DNA of 58,476 bases from NCBI RefSeq assembly GCF_014647795.1, contig NZ_BMPW01000038.1, positions 1 through 58,476 on the forward strand, read 5' to 3'. Position 1 is the first letter of the stretch; each line of letters begins with the position of its first letter. A program made the translations under genes and the position numbers. Below the pieces are notes generated by a model. It was not told where the DNA came from, made no database searches, and worked only from the letters and a program-made list of their open reading frames with translations. This DNA is from Actinoplanes campanulatus. Lineage in GTDB: Bacteria > Actinomycetota > Actinomycetes > Mycobacteriales > Micromonosporaceae. This document shows positions 24,382 to 32,782 of the stretch, one piece after another.

Positions 24382-26361
24382 TCAGCCCACCGCTGGTTTG
24401 CGGGCCAGCAGGCGGTAGCAGTTGCCGCCGGAGGTGGGCGCGATCGCGGCGCCCAGCAGCCGGTCCGCCACGGCGGCGAGGACCATGGCCGGGCCGGCCA
24501 CGCACCAGGCCACGGCGTGCCGGGCGCGGGCCAGGCGGGTCGCGGGCCGCGGCGCCCACGGCCGGTCCGGGTCGGGGAAGTTGGTGTTCACCCAGAGCAG
24601 GACCGCGGCGGACAGATCGCACGGCTGGTGGGCCCGGCCGGTGTCGGTGGCGACCACGGTCAGGCCCCGGGCGGTGATCGCCTCGGCGAGCCGGGGCAGC
24701 GAGATGAGGTTCAGATGCTGTGGCTGGAAGTACGGCATCCACAGGCTGCGCATCAGACGGGCCGGGCCGAACCGCGGGTTCGGGACCTCGATGAGCAGGT
24801 GGCCGCCGGGTGGCAGGGCACGGGCCGCGGCCTCGATCTCGGCCCGCGGATCGAGGGTGTGCTCCAGGTAATGGTGCATGCTGATCACGTCGTAGCGGCC
24901 GACGAGACGGTCCGCCGACTCGGGGAACATGCCCTGGTGGGCGGTGTCGATCCAGCCGCGGCGCTGGGCTTCCAGGACGCCGTCGCCCATGTCGAGGCCG
25001 TCGAACACGGTGCCGGGGGACGCGGGCGCCGCGTACCGGCAGAAGTGGCCCCAACCGGTGCCGACGTCCAGCCACCCGCGCGGGGTGGTGTGGGCGCGAA
25101 CCATGTCGACCCGGCCACGGTAGGAGTCGGCGTGGCCGGCCAGGAGCTTCTCGGCGGAGGATTCGCCCAGTCCGTCGTAGACGTCACGGTAGTAGAACTC
25201 CAGGCCGGCGGCGTTCAGCCGGGGGTTCTGGAAGATGTGCCCGCAGTCTGCGCACCGGTCGAGCGAGAAGGACCCGGGCTTGCCCACCATCCGGTCCGGG
25301 GAGGTGAGACGGCGCCGCAGGCTGGTGCCGCCGCACCAGGGGCAGTCGTCGCGGCGGGGCTCGAAGAAGCGGCCGGTTCCGTCGGCCAGATCCCGGGCGT
25401 AGCCGATCCGGGCGCGGGCGCGGCGTTCGTCCATCTCCCGGTCGTACGGTGACCGCCACCTTCCCCGGGCGCATCGCCACCAGCGCAGCGGATCGCGGAC
25501 CGGGCGCAGCCAGGCGGCCCGGAGGCGGTCGGCCGGGCGCAGGGCGGTGCCGGCCGTCACCAGGTAGGGCTGGGCCGCGTAGGCGGTCAGGGCGAGCAGT
25601 CCCCACGCCGGGTCGAGAGCGACAACGGCGGCCAGCAGCAGGTAGCCGTACAGGCGGACGGCCAGGGTGGCGTGCACCGACGTGGTGGAGGCGCGCAGCC
25701 GGGCGGGGAACGTCGCCGGGCCGGCGGGAACGGCGGTGACCGCCGGGGTCACGAGCAGGCCGGCGCCATCCGCGGCGTACTTCTTCAGCCGGTCGGTGAT
25801 CCGGATCATGGTGGCCGGGTCGTGGCCGTCACCGGCGTCCACACCGGCGCGGGCGGCCAGGGCCGCGTCGACCAGCAGGGCCTGACCGGCGCCGCGGCCG
25901 GGCGCCAGCGGGTCGGTCCGGTAGGTGGCCGGGTCGACCTGGCGGACCAGGGTGAACGTCTCGGACATCGGCAGGTCGGCGGGGACCAGGTCCAGTACGG
26001 CGAGGCCCTCCCGCTCGGCATGTGCCACCGCCTCCCGGCGGGTCCGCTCGTCGACGGCGACCCCGGCGGCGGTGATCAGGAGGAAGCGGTCGGCCGCGTC
26101 CTCCGGCGCGGCGTCGGCGCCGGGCCGGATGCCCGGTTCCCGCGCGGCCGGAACGTAGATGGCCTCGCCTGATGGCGGCTTTCCATCGGATGAGGCGGGC
26201 ACGGCGACCGGCATCCGGGCGGGCCTGGCCGGCACGGTGACCGGATTCCTGGCGGGGACCGGGGGCAGGGACGGGATGGCGCGCAGACGGGCGCGCAGGC
26301 GCAGCCCGTCCAGCAGCAGGACGGCGGCCGCGACGGCGGCGGGCAGCATCGACCCGTTCAA
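24382..26361 (-). CDS. fusion of GT2-like remnant and class I SAM methyltransferase
   Basis: A 659-residue two-part protein. The TTG at 26361 is the likely start: GGAGG (26369-26373) lies seven bases upstream, and the TTG overlaps the stop of the glycosyltransferase gene (TTGA). Residues 1-320 have an N-terminal helix, an alpha/beta part (LITAAGVAVDERTRREAVAHA, LDLVPADLPMSETF) and two or three membrane helices near 215-265. They resemble the second half of family-2, ceramide-glucosyltransferase-like enzymes but lack the nucleotide-sugar DXD part. Residues 335-659 are a methyltransferase with a CPWCGG...CADCGH zinc site, SAM motif LDVGTGWGHF (~433) and HHYLEHTLDP. It is the last gene of the synthase operon and probably tailors its product at the membrane. 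Confidence 0.75.
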   Translation of the reverse strand: MNGSMLPAAVAAAVLLLDGLRLRARLRAIPSLPPVPARNPVTVPARPARMPVAVPASSDGKPPSGEAIYVPAAREPGIRPGADAAPEDAADRFLLITAAGVAVDERTRREAVAHAEREGLAVLDLVPADLPMSETFTLVRQVDPATYRTDPLAPGRGAGQALLVDAALAARAGVDAGDGHDPATMIRITDRLKKYAADGAGLLVTPAVTAVPAGPATFPARLRASTTSVHATLAVRLYGYLLLAAVVALDPAWGLLALTAYAAQPYLVTAGTALRPADRLRAAWLRPVRDPLRWWRCARGRWRSPYDREMDERRARARIGYARDLADGTGRFFEPRRDDCPWCGGTSLRRRLTSPDRMVGKPGSFSLDRCADCGHIFQNPRLNAAGLEFYYRDVYDGLGESSAEKLLAGHADSYRGRVDMVRAHTTPRGWLDVGTGWGHFCRYAAPASPGTVFDGLDMGDGVLEAQRRGWIDTAHQGMFPESADRLVGRYDVISMHHYLEHTLDPRAEIEAAARALPPGGHLLIEVPNPRFGPARLMRSLWMPYFQPQHLNLISLPRLAEAITARGLTVVATDTGRAHQPCDLSAAVLLWVNTNFPDPDRPWAPRPATRLARARHAVAWCVAGPAMVLAAVADRLLGAAIAPTSGGNCYRLLARKPAVG

Positions 26362-27515
26362 CGGGTGGCCTCCGGGATCAGAGTCGTGGAGCGTGCGAGA
26401 GATTCCAGGTGGGTGACCGCCTCGTCCGCGCCACCGGCGGCGTGGAAGGCCGTGCGGATCCGGGCCGCCGCGTGGGCGTACCCCGGATCGCTGTGGATCG
26501 TGTCGACGGCCGCGCCGATGTGGGCGGCGGTGGCGTGCGCGAACCGCAGCCGGACGCCCGCGCCGGCGCTCACCACCTGGCCGGCGACGATCATCTGGTC
26601 GTCGCGGATCGGGGCCACCACCAGCGGCCGGCCATGCCACAGCGACTCGGTGACGGTGTTGTGCCCGGCGTGACAGATCACCAGGCCGGCCCGTTTCAGG
26701 ACGGCCTGCTGCGGCACCCACGGTGTCACGTGGATGTTCTCGGGGCACGGCCCGACCACCCCGCCGGGGTCGACGATCACCGCGTGCAGTTCGGGGCGCG
26801 CGGCCAGGGCCTCGGCGCAGGCCCGCAGGAAACGGGCCCCGGTCTCGGTGGACTGGGTGCCGAGCGTGACCAGGACCAGCGGCCGGCGGGCGGGCCAGGG
26901 TGGGGTCCAGGCGCCGGGGTCGTCCTGCGGGGCCGGGCCGACCCAGCGCACCGAGGCCGGCGCGGCGATGGCGGGGCCGGTGAGCTCCGGGGTGGTGAAC
27001 GCCAGGATCAGGTGCGGTGACAGGCGTGGATCGGCGACCGGCCGCGGATGGGCGATCGCGGCGAGACAGCCGGACAGCCAGTCGTGCAGGGCCGGCGGGT
27101 ACGGGTCGAGCAGCTCCGCCGATGTGGAGGCGGAGGTGGCCCAGGGCAGTCCGGCCTCGGCGGCCGCGTAGGCGCCGGCCCACGCCTGCTGGTCGGCGAC
27201 GACGACGTCGGGGCGGTGCCGGACGATCGCGGCGCGGAGCCCGGGCAGCATCGCGGTCGCCAGCGGCAGCAGGAAGTCCTCGACGAGGAACCGCAGCGCG
27301 GCGAGCCCGCGCAGGCCGGGTTCGCGCTCGCCGACGGTGAAGGACGCCGGGACGCAGTCGTGGACCTCGGCGGTGGGCCCGAGACGTTCCCGCAGCCACG
27401 GGCCCATCCCGGCCCACACCACGTGGTGGCCGCGGGCGGCGAGGCGGGCGGCGACCGGCCGCAGCGGGGTGAGGTGGCCGGTCAACGGCGGCACCACGAT
27501 CAGGAAACGGCTCAC
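26358..27515 (-). CDS. family-1 glycosyltransferase (macrolide/UGT type)
   Basis: A 385-residue GT-B glycosyltransferase. The start is the GTG at 27515, overlapping the hydrolase stop (GTGA). The N-lobe begins RFLIVVPPLTGHLTPLRPVAARLAARGH, with the acceptor-side His-type TGH motif. The donor lobe has VTLGTQSTETG (~220), WVPQQAVLKRAGLVICHAGHNTVTESLWHGRPLVVAP (~270-300, the UGT signature) and RDDQMIVA. It would transfer a sugar from an NDP-sugar to a lipophilic acceptor, here probably the synthase product. No dedicated deoxysugar genes are nearby, so a common UDP-sugar is likely. It is part of the six-gene operon. Confidence 0.88.
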   Translation of the reverse strand: MSRFLIVVPPLTGHLTPLRPVAARLAARGHHVVWAGMGPWLRERLGPTAEVHDCVPASFTVGEREPGLRGLAALRFLVEDFLLPLATAMLPGLRAAIVRHRPDVVVADQQAWAGAYAAAEAGLPWATSASTSAELLDPYPPALHDWLSGCLAAIAHPRPVADPRLSPHLILAFTTPELTGPAIAAPASVRWVGPAPQDDPGAWTPPWPARRPLVLVTLGTQSTETGARFLRACAEALAARPELHAVIVDPGGVVGPCPENIHVTPWVPQQAVLKRAGLVICHAGHNTVTESLWHGRPLVVAPIRDDQMIVAGQVVSAGAGVRLRFAHATAAHIGAAVDTIHSDPGYAHAAARIRTAFHAAGGADEAVTHLESLARSTTLIPEATR

Positions 27516-28324
27516 GGCGCCACGGCCCCGGCGAGGGCGCCCCGGCGGGCGGCCAGCCACGGCAGGACGGCGGCGGCCACCTCCTGCGGCGCGAAGGCGA
27601 GCAACTGGTGGTGCTGGCCGGGCACCACCACGACGTCGCACGGCGGCAGCAGGCCGACGATGCTGTCCAGGCGGGAGTGCAGGCGGGAATCGCCACCGAC
27701 GATCAGCAGCAGCGGGCATCGCAGCCAGCCGTCCGGATAGACGTCGACCAGACCGGTACGGTCGATGATGTCCTCGACGAGGGTGGTCGCGACGGCGAGT
27801 TCGCGGGCCCTGCTGGTGAGCCGCCGGGCCATGGCGGGCACGAGAGCCCCGAGTTCGGCCCGCGCGATCTCCTCGGCGTCGGAGAGGTGAGCGGACAGTT
27901 CGCGCAGTCCGTCGGTGGCCCGGTCGGCCCACGCCACGGTCGGCGGCTCGGATTCGATGACGATCAGGGAGGCGACACCGTCCGGGAAGCGGTGGGCGTA
28001 CCGGAAGGCGACGGTGCCGCCCCAGGAGAAGCCGATCAGGTGCACCGGGCCGGCGACGCCGAGTTCCGTCAGCAGTCCGGTGAGGTCGTCGGTGGCGTCG
28101 TCCACCCGGTACCCCCGCGGGGGCCGTTCGCTGCGGCCGTGACCGCGCAGGTCGTAGGCGATGACGTCGAACCCGAGGCCGGCGATCGCCGCCGCGATGC
28201 TGAAGTAGTAGCTGGCCATCGTGTCGAGCAGGCCGTGGATGAGAACCAGCGGCGGCGCGCCGGGATCGGCCGGCCGCATCCGCTGGACGTGCAGGCGTAC
28301 CCCGTTGGTGGTGATGTGGGCCAT
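27512..28324 (-). CDS. alpha/beta hydrolase (possible thioesterase)
   Basis: A 270-residue alpha/beta hydrolase. Visible features are the oxyanion loop LVLIHGLLDTMASY (~28), DLRGHGRSERPPRGY (~60), the nucleophile elbow GFSWGG (Ser ~100), and a C-terminal GQHHQLLAF with the catalytic His (~243). It starts at the ATG at 28324, four bases after the ACP stop. In a synthase operon with no thioesterase domain it is the best candidate for releasing the chain from the ACP, or for hydrolysing an ester. That role is inference. Its stop overlaps the glycosyltransferase start. Confidence 0.85.
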   Translation of the reverse strand: MAHITTNGVRLHVQRMRPADPGAPPLVLIHGLLDTMASYYFSIAAAIAGLGFDVIAYDLRGHGRSERPPRGYRVDDATDDLTGLLTELGVAGPVHLIGFSWGGTVAFRYAHRFPDGVASLIVIESEPPTVAWADRATDGLRELSAHLSDAEEIARAELGALVPAMARRLTSRARELAVATTLVEDIIDRTGLVDVYPDGWLRCPLLLIVGGDSRLHSRLDSIVGLLPPCDVVVVPGQHHQLLAFAPQEVAAAVLPWLAARRGALAGAVAP

Positions 28325-28328
28325 CGGC

Positions 28329-28610
28329 TCAGGCGTGTTCCAACCGGGCCGTCACGTACCCGGCGAGGTCGCCGACCCGCAACGTGATGATCTCCGGGAG
28401 CGTCCGGGTGGAGAGGAATCCGGCCACGTCGATGCCGGGTCCGTAGCGTTCGGTGAGCAGGGTGCCGAGCACCACCAGGTCGATGCTCTCGAAGGCGAGG
28501 TCGGCGTCGAACGACGTGTCCGGGGTGATCGGCACGGCGCCGAGGTCGTACCCGTCGAGGACCTCGCGGATCAGGTCACCGATCTCGGCGAGAACGGTTT
28601 CGGTGGTCAC
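28329..28610 (-). CDS. discrete acyl carrier protein
   Basis: A 93-residue acidic ACP. The GTG at 28610 overlaps the TGA of the second synthase gene (GTGA). The helix-2 motif FESIDLVVLGTLL carries the Ser that takes phosphopantetheine, preceded by DTSFDADLAF as in PKS-type carriers. The PPTase domain at the end of the neighbouring synthase is the obvious modifying enzyme. It may receive the finished chain before the hydrolase or glycosyltransferase acts, or serve a loading or methylation step. Confidence 0.88.
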   Translation of the reverse strand: MTTETVLAEIGDLIREVLDGYDLGAVPITPDTSFDADLAFESIDLVVLGTLLTERYGPGIDVAGFLSTRTLPEIITLRVGDLAGYVTARLEHA

Positions 28611-31600
28611 GGCAGCACCTCTCGGTCGGTGGTCCAGGCGACGACGTGCCGTCGTCCTTCGTGATGCAGATCGGTCAGGCGTACGCGCAGATCGCCCGCC
28701 GTGGTCGCGACGGTCGCCTCCGTGTCGCTCGCGGCGATGACGCGCAGCGTGTGCGGGTTGCCGCCGAGGCCGGTGCCGAGCGCCTTGCCGGCGGCCTCCT
28801 TGGCGGCGAAGAAGCGGGTGAACCCGACGGCCCGGTCGGCGCCGAGCAGCTCCCGTTCGGCCGGGGTGAGCGCCGCGGCCACGGTGGCGTCGTCGCGGTC
28901 GGCGACCTCGAGGACGTCGATGCCGACCGGTCCGTACGGGCGGGCCAGGGCGACGCCGATCGATCCGTGGTGGGCGATGGACACGGCCAGTGGCGGCAGC
29001 CGGCGCCCGTGCCGTCCGGTGATCCACGGCCGTCCGGCCTCGTCGTTGCCGGTGTCGAGTTCGATCGGGAAGACCTCGGGGTCGGTGAGCATGGTGCGGA
29101 CCGCGTCCTTGAGGGCGATCCGGCCGAGCAGCCACGCGTTCCGGCCGCGGGCCGGGCGCCGCTGGTAGAGGGCCCATTCGGCGGGAGTGAGATAGGTGCG
29201 GGCGATCAGGTCGCGGCTGGCCTGGTCGGCCCAGTGGGTGGTGGCCCAGTGCCAGCCGGCCTCGTGGCGGCGGGCCAGCCGGGCGGTGCCGGGCGAGCGG
29301 TCCACGGCCCGGACCGCGTCGTCGCTGGTGAACCGGTGCAGCCGCCAGCCGTGCATCTCGGCCCACACCGTGCCGTCGTGGACCAGCTGGAGGTCGGCGG
29401 TGACCGTGCCGCCGGTGACGGCGACGATCCGGACGTGGCAGGTGAGCGTCTCGCCGGGGGCCGGGTCGGGGCCGTACAGGCGCAGCGCGGTGAGGGCGAC
29501 CGGGAAGGCGCGGTTGTCGCCGTCCAGCTCCTCCGTCATCCAGTAGCCGACGAGTTGGGCGGCGCTGTCGAGCAGGGCGCCGCCGGCGGCCGGGGTGGTC
29601 AGGGTGCCGTGCACGTGCCGGGCGCCGATCCCGTCGATGCCGGTCACGCCCTGGTAGGCGGGGCCGTGGAACATCCAGCGACCGGCGTACATCTCGGTGG
29701 CGGTCAGGCGTGGCGCGCGGCCCGGTTCGGCGGGTTGCGGCCACACCGGCGGAGCCGGCGGGTAGGCGCCGCTGAACGCGACGGTGGCGCGGGCGTACCC
29801 CTGTGCCGTGACGCGGCGGCGGTCCGACGTGTCGGTGTCGACCGCGAAGGTGACGGTGACCGGCGGCGCGACCGCGAGCCAGCGGTCGAACCCGGCGTCG
29901 TGCACGCCGGTCACCACGCCGCTCGCGGTGGGCCGGGCCGCGTCGCACAGGTGCCGGATCAGGTCGGTGGCGGGGACCACCGGAAAGCCGTCGCCGGGTT
30001 CCGGCCAGCCGGGCGGCAGCTGCACGAACGTGTGGTCGCGCAGGTAGGGCAGCCGCTCCAGGGACAGGTGGCGGCGCGTCGTGGTGGTGGCGGGGGCGGC
30101 ACGCCGCCGGACGGCGGCGACGACGTCGGCCGCGGCCCGGGCGGTCTCGGCGGCGACGGCGGCGGCCCGGTGGTCACCGGATCCGGCGGGTACGGCGGTG
30201 CGGCCCAGAAGTGCGGCGGCGTCCTCGCCGAGCGACACCACGGGGTTGCCCAGCGACAGCCGGACCGTCGCCCCGGAGGACGACCGCGGGTTCCGTGGCG
30301 CGAGCAGGTCCCCGCCGGGCTCGGCGCCCTCGGCCCACAGCGCGGCGAGCACCCGGGTGAGCCGCCCGAGCCCGGTCTGCCGGGGGGTGGTGGCGGCGAT
30401 CGCCAGGTGGTCGTGGCCGCGCAGGACGTCGTGCACCAGCGAGGCGAGCCCGCCCGGACCGACTTGGACGAAGGCGCGGACCCCGTCGGCGTGCAGCCGT
30501 TCGACGAGCGCCCGGAACCGGACCGGTTCGAGCAGGTGACGGACGAACAGCTCGCGGATCGCGCCGGGCTCGTCCGGGTAGGGCGCCAGCGTCGTCGCCG
30601 ACCACAGCGGCGTCCGCCACGGCCGCGTGTCGAGCAGTTCGGCGGCCGCGGTGAGCCGGTGCACGTACGGCCGCAGCCGGGGCGTGTGGAACCCGGACCG
30701 GAACGGCAGCACCTGCCCGGTGATCCCGTTCCCGGCCAGGGCGAGCAGCAGTTTGCCGACCTCGCCGGACGGGCCGCAGACCACACACTGGTGGGGCGCG
30801 TTGTCGTGCGAGACGGTGACGCCGGTCCCGGCCAGGAACGGTTCCACGGTGCCGGTGCCGGCGCCGATCGCGGCGAACACCACGTCGGGCACCTGCCGGA
30901 CGGCGTCGGCGAACTCCTCCAGCACGGGTTCCAGTTCGCCGTCGTGGTAGCCGGCCGCCACCGCCATGGCGGTCCACTCGCCCAGCGAGTGCCCCGCCAG
31001 CACGTCCGGGCGTACCCCCTGGTCGCGCAGCGCGGCGTCGAGCAGCCGGCTGACCCGGTAGACCGACACGCCGTGTGCGTGCAGGCCGTCGGCGCCGGGC
31101 AGCGGCAGGTCCCGGCCCATCCGGGCGGCGACGTCGGCGACCCGCGGCTCGAACTCACCCTCCAGGCCCGGGTAGAGGAACGCGATCCGGCCCTGCCCGC
31201 CGGCCAGCAGCGGCCGTGGGCTGAACCAGATGTCCTGGCGTCCCCGCCACGGTTGCCCGGCGGCGACCACCCGGCGGGCGGTGGCCAGGGTGCGGGCGGT
31301 GGGCGCGACGATCGCGAGCCGCATCCGGCCGGTCCCGGACGGCACGGCCGGCGGCCGGTCCAGCAGCGCCGCCAGTTCGTCGGTGGTGTCGGCGGCCAGC
31401 CGCAGCACCGGCAGCGGCTCCCGGACCCGTGGCGGGCGGCCGGCGGCCGGGGCCGCTTCCAGGACGGCGTGGGCGTTGACGCCACCGAACCCGAACGCGT
31501 TGACGGCGGCCCGCCGGGTGTGGCCGAACCAGGCCCGGGCCACCGGGATCGGCCGGAACCGGGTGGCGGCCAGCCCGGGGTGCGGGTCGTCGCAGGCGGG

Positions 31601-32782
31601 CATCGGCGGCAGCACTCCGTGGTGGACGGCCAGGGCGGCCTTGACGAATCCGGCGATCCCGGCGGCCGGCATGGTGTGGCCGATCAGCGCCTTCACCGAA
31701 CCCAGCACGGCCGGGTTGCCGGGCCCGAACACGTCGCGCAGGGTGGCCAGCTCGCAGGCGTCGCCGGCCGCCGTGGCGGTGCCGTGCGCCTCGATCAGGC
31801 CGACCGCGTCCGGGTCGGTGGGGTCGAGTCCGGCGGCCGACCAGGCCTGGCGCAGCGCGGCGGCCTGACCGGCGGAGACCGGGTTCATCAGGCTGGCCGC
31901 GCCGGCGTCGCCGGACACCCCGGTGCCGCGGACCACGGCGTAGACCCGGTCGCCGTCGCGGCGCGCGTCGGCCAGCCGTTTGAGCACCACGATGCCGCTG
32001 CCCTCGCCGATGACCAGGCCGTCGGTGGCGCCGGTGAAGGGGCGGCTGCGGCCGGTCGGGCTGACCGCGCCGAGCCCGGCGAAGACGCTCCACAGGGTGG
32101 CGTCGTGGGCGTGGTGGACGCCGCCGGCGAGGACCACGTCGCAGCGGTCACGGGCGAGTTCGGCGACGGCCTGGTCGACGGCGAGCAGCGACGAGGCGCA
32201 GGCGCCGTCGACGGTGTACGCGGGGCCGCCGAACCCGTGCCGGTGGGCGATCCGGGCGGCCGCGAGGTTGGGCACCAGGCCGATCTCGGCGCCCGGCGAC
32301 ACCGGGCCGAGCCGGTCGGCGAACGCGTCCCGGATCCGGGCCGCGGTGTCCGGGTCCAGGTCGGGCAGCAGCTCGGTGAGGGTGTGGGCGAGCTGGTGGG
32401 CGCCGCGTACCCGCTGGTCGAACCGGGACAGGGCGGGGGTGAGGTAGCCGCCTCGGCCGAGGATCACCCCGATCCGGCCGGGGTCGCACGTGCCGGGTTC
32501 GAGGCCGGCGTCGGCGAGCGCCGCGTTCGCGACGTGCAGGGCGATCAGCTGATCGGGTTCGGTCAGCGGCAGCGCGGCCGGCATCACCCCGAGGGCGGCC
32601 GGGTCGACGGTGCCCAGGTCGCCGAGGAAGCCGCCGCGACGGCTGGCGGGCAGCCCGTACCCGGGTGGGGCCTCGGTGACGCTGTCGGTGCCGGTGACGA
32701 TGTTGCGCCAGTAGGTGTCCAGGTCGGGGGCGCCGGGGAACAGCACCGCCATGCCGACGACGGCGACCGGTTCCACGGTCAC
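28607..32782 (-). CDS. type I synthase: KS-AT-DH-PPTase
   Basis: A 1391-residue multidomain enzyme. The GTG at 32782 overlaps the stop of the first synthase (GTGA). The KS (~1-430) has the active Cys in DGACASSLLA (~194) and both His motifs (EAHGTATAAGD ~331, KALIGHTM ~366), so it looks catalytic rather than a chain-length factor. The AT (~510-800) has GHSLGEW (~600). No ACP follows. A hot-dog DH-like region has LPYLRDHTF (~914) and LLDSAAQLVG (~1072, catalytic Asp). The C-terminal 4'-phosphopantetheinyl transferase has GIDVLEVADRDD (~1287) and FFAAKEAAGKALG (~1329). The DH-PPTase end is like enediyne PKSs; the rest is closer to secondary-lipid (Pfa/Hgl-like) synthases. It must act on the ACP of the first synthase or the free ACP. 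Confidence 0.85.
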   Translation of the reverse strand: MTVEPVAVVGMAVLFPGAPDLDTYWRNIVTGTDSVTEAPPGYGLPASRRGGFLGDLGTVDPAALGVMPAALPLTEPDQLIALHVANAALADAGLEPGTCDPGRIGVILGRGGYLTPALSRFDQRVRGAHQLAHTLTELLPDLDPDTAARIRDAFADRLGPVSPGAEIGLVPNLAAARIAHRHGFGGPAYTVDGACASSLLAVDQAVAELARDRCDVVLAGGVHHAHDATLWSVFAGLGAVSPTGRSRPFTGATDGLVIGEGSGIVVLKRLADARRDGDRVYAVVRGTGVSGDAGAASLMNPVSAGQAAALRQAWSAAGLDPTDPDAVGLIEAHGTATAAGDACELATLRDVFGPGNPAVLGSVKALIGHTMPAAGIAGFVKAALAVHHGVLPPMPACDDPHPGLAATRFRPIPVARAWFGHTRRAAVNAFGFGGVNAHAVLEAAPAAGRPPRVREPLPVLRLAADTTDELAALLDRPPAVPSGTGRMRLAIVAPTARTLATARRVVAAGQPWRGRQDIWFSPRPLLAGGQGRIAFLYPGLEGEFEPRVADVAARMGRDLPLPGADGLHAHGVSVYRVSRLLDAALRDQGVRPDVLAGHSLGEWTAMAVAAGYHDGELEPVLEEFADAVRQVPDVVFAAIGAGTGTVEPFLAGTGVTVSHDNAPHQCVVCGPSGEVGKLLLALAGNGITGQVLPFRSGFHTPRLRPYVHRLTAAAELLDTRPWRTPLWSATTLAPYPDEPGAIRELFVRHLLEPVRFRALVERLHADGVRAFVQVGPGGLASLVHDVLRGHDHLAIAATTPRQTGLGRLTRVLAALWAEGAEPGGDLLAPRNPRSSSGATVRLSLGNPVVSLGEDAAALLGRTAVPAGSGDHRAAAVAAETARAAADVVAAVRRRAAPATTTTRRHLSLERLPYLRDHTFVQLPPGWPEPGDGFPVVPATDLIRHLCDAARPTASGVVTGVHDAGFDRWLAVAPPVTVTFAVDTDTSDRRRVTAQGYARATVAFSGAYPPAPPVWPQPAEPGRAPRLTATEMYAGRWMFHGPAYQGVTGIDGIGARHVHGTLTTPAAGGALLDSAAQLVGYWMTEELDGDNRAFPVALTALRLYGPDPAPGETLTCHVRIVAVTGGTVTADLQLVHDGTVWAEMHGWRLHRFTSDDAVRAVDRSPGTARLARRHEAGWHWATTHWADQASRDLIARTYLTPAEWALYQRRPARGRNAWLLGRIALKDAVRTMLTDPEVFPIELDTGNDEAGRPWITGRHGRRLPPLAVSIAHHGSIGVALARPYGPVGIDVLEVADRDDATVAAALTPAERELLGADRAVGFTRFFAAKEAAGKALGTGLGGNPHTLRVIAASDTEATVATTAGDLRVRLTDLHHEGRRHVVAWTTDREVLP

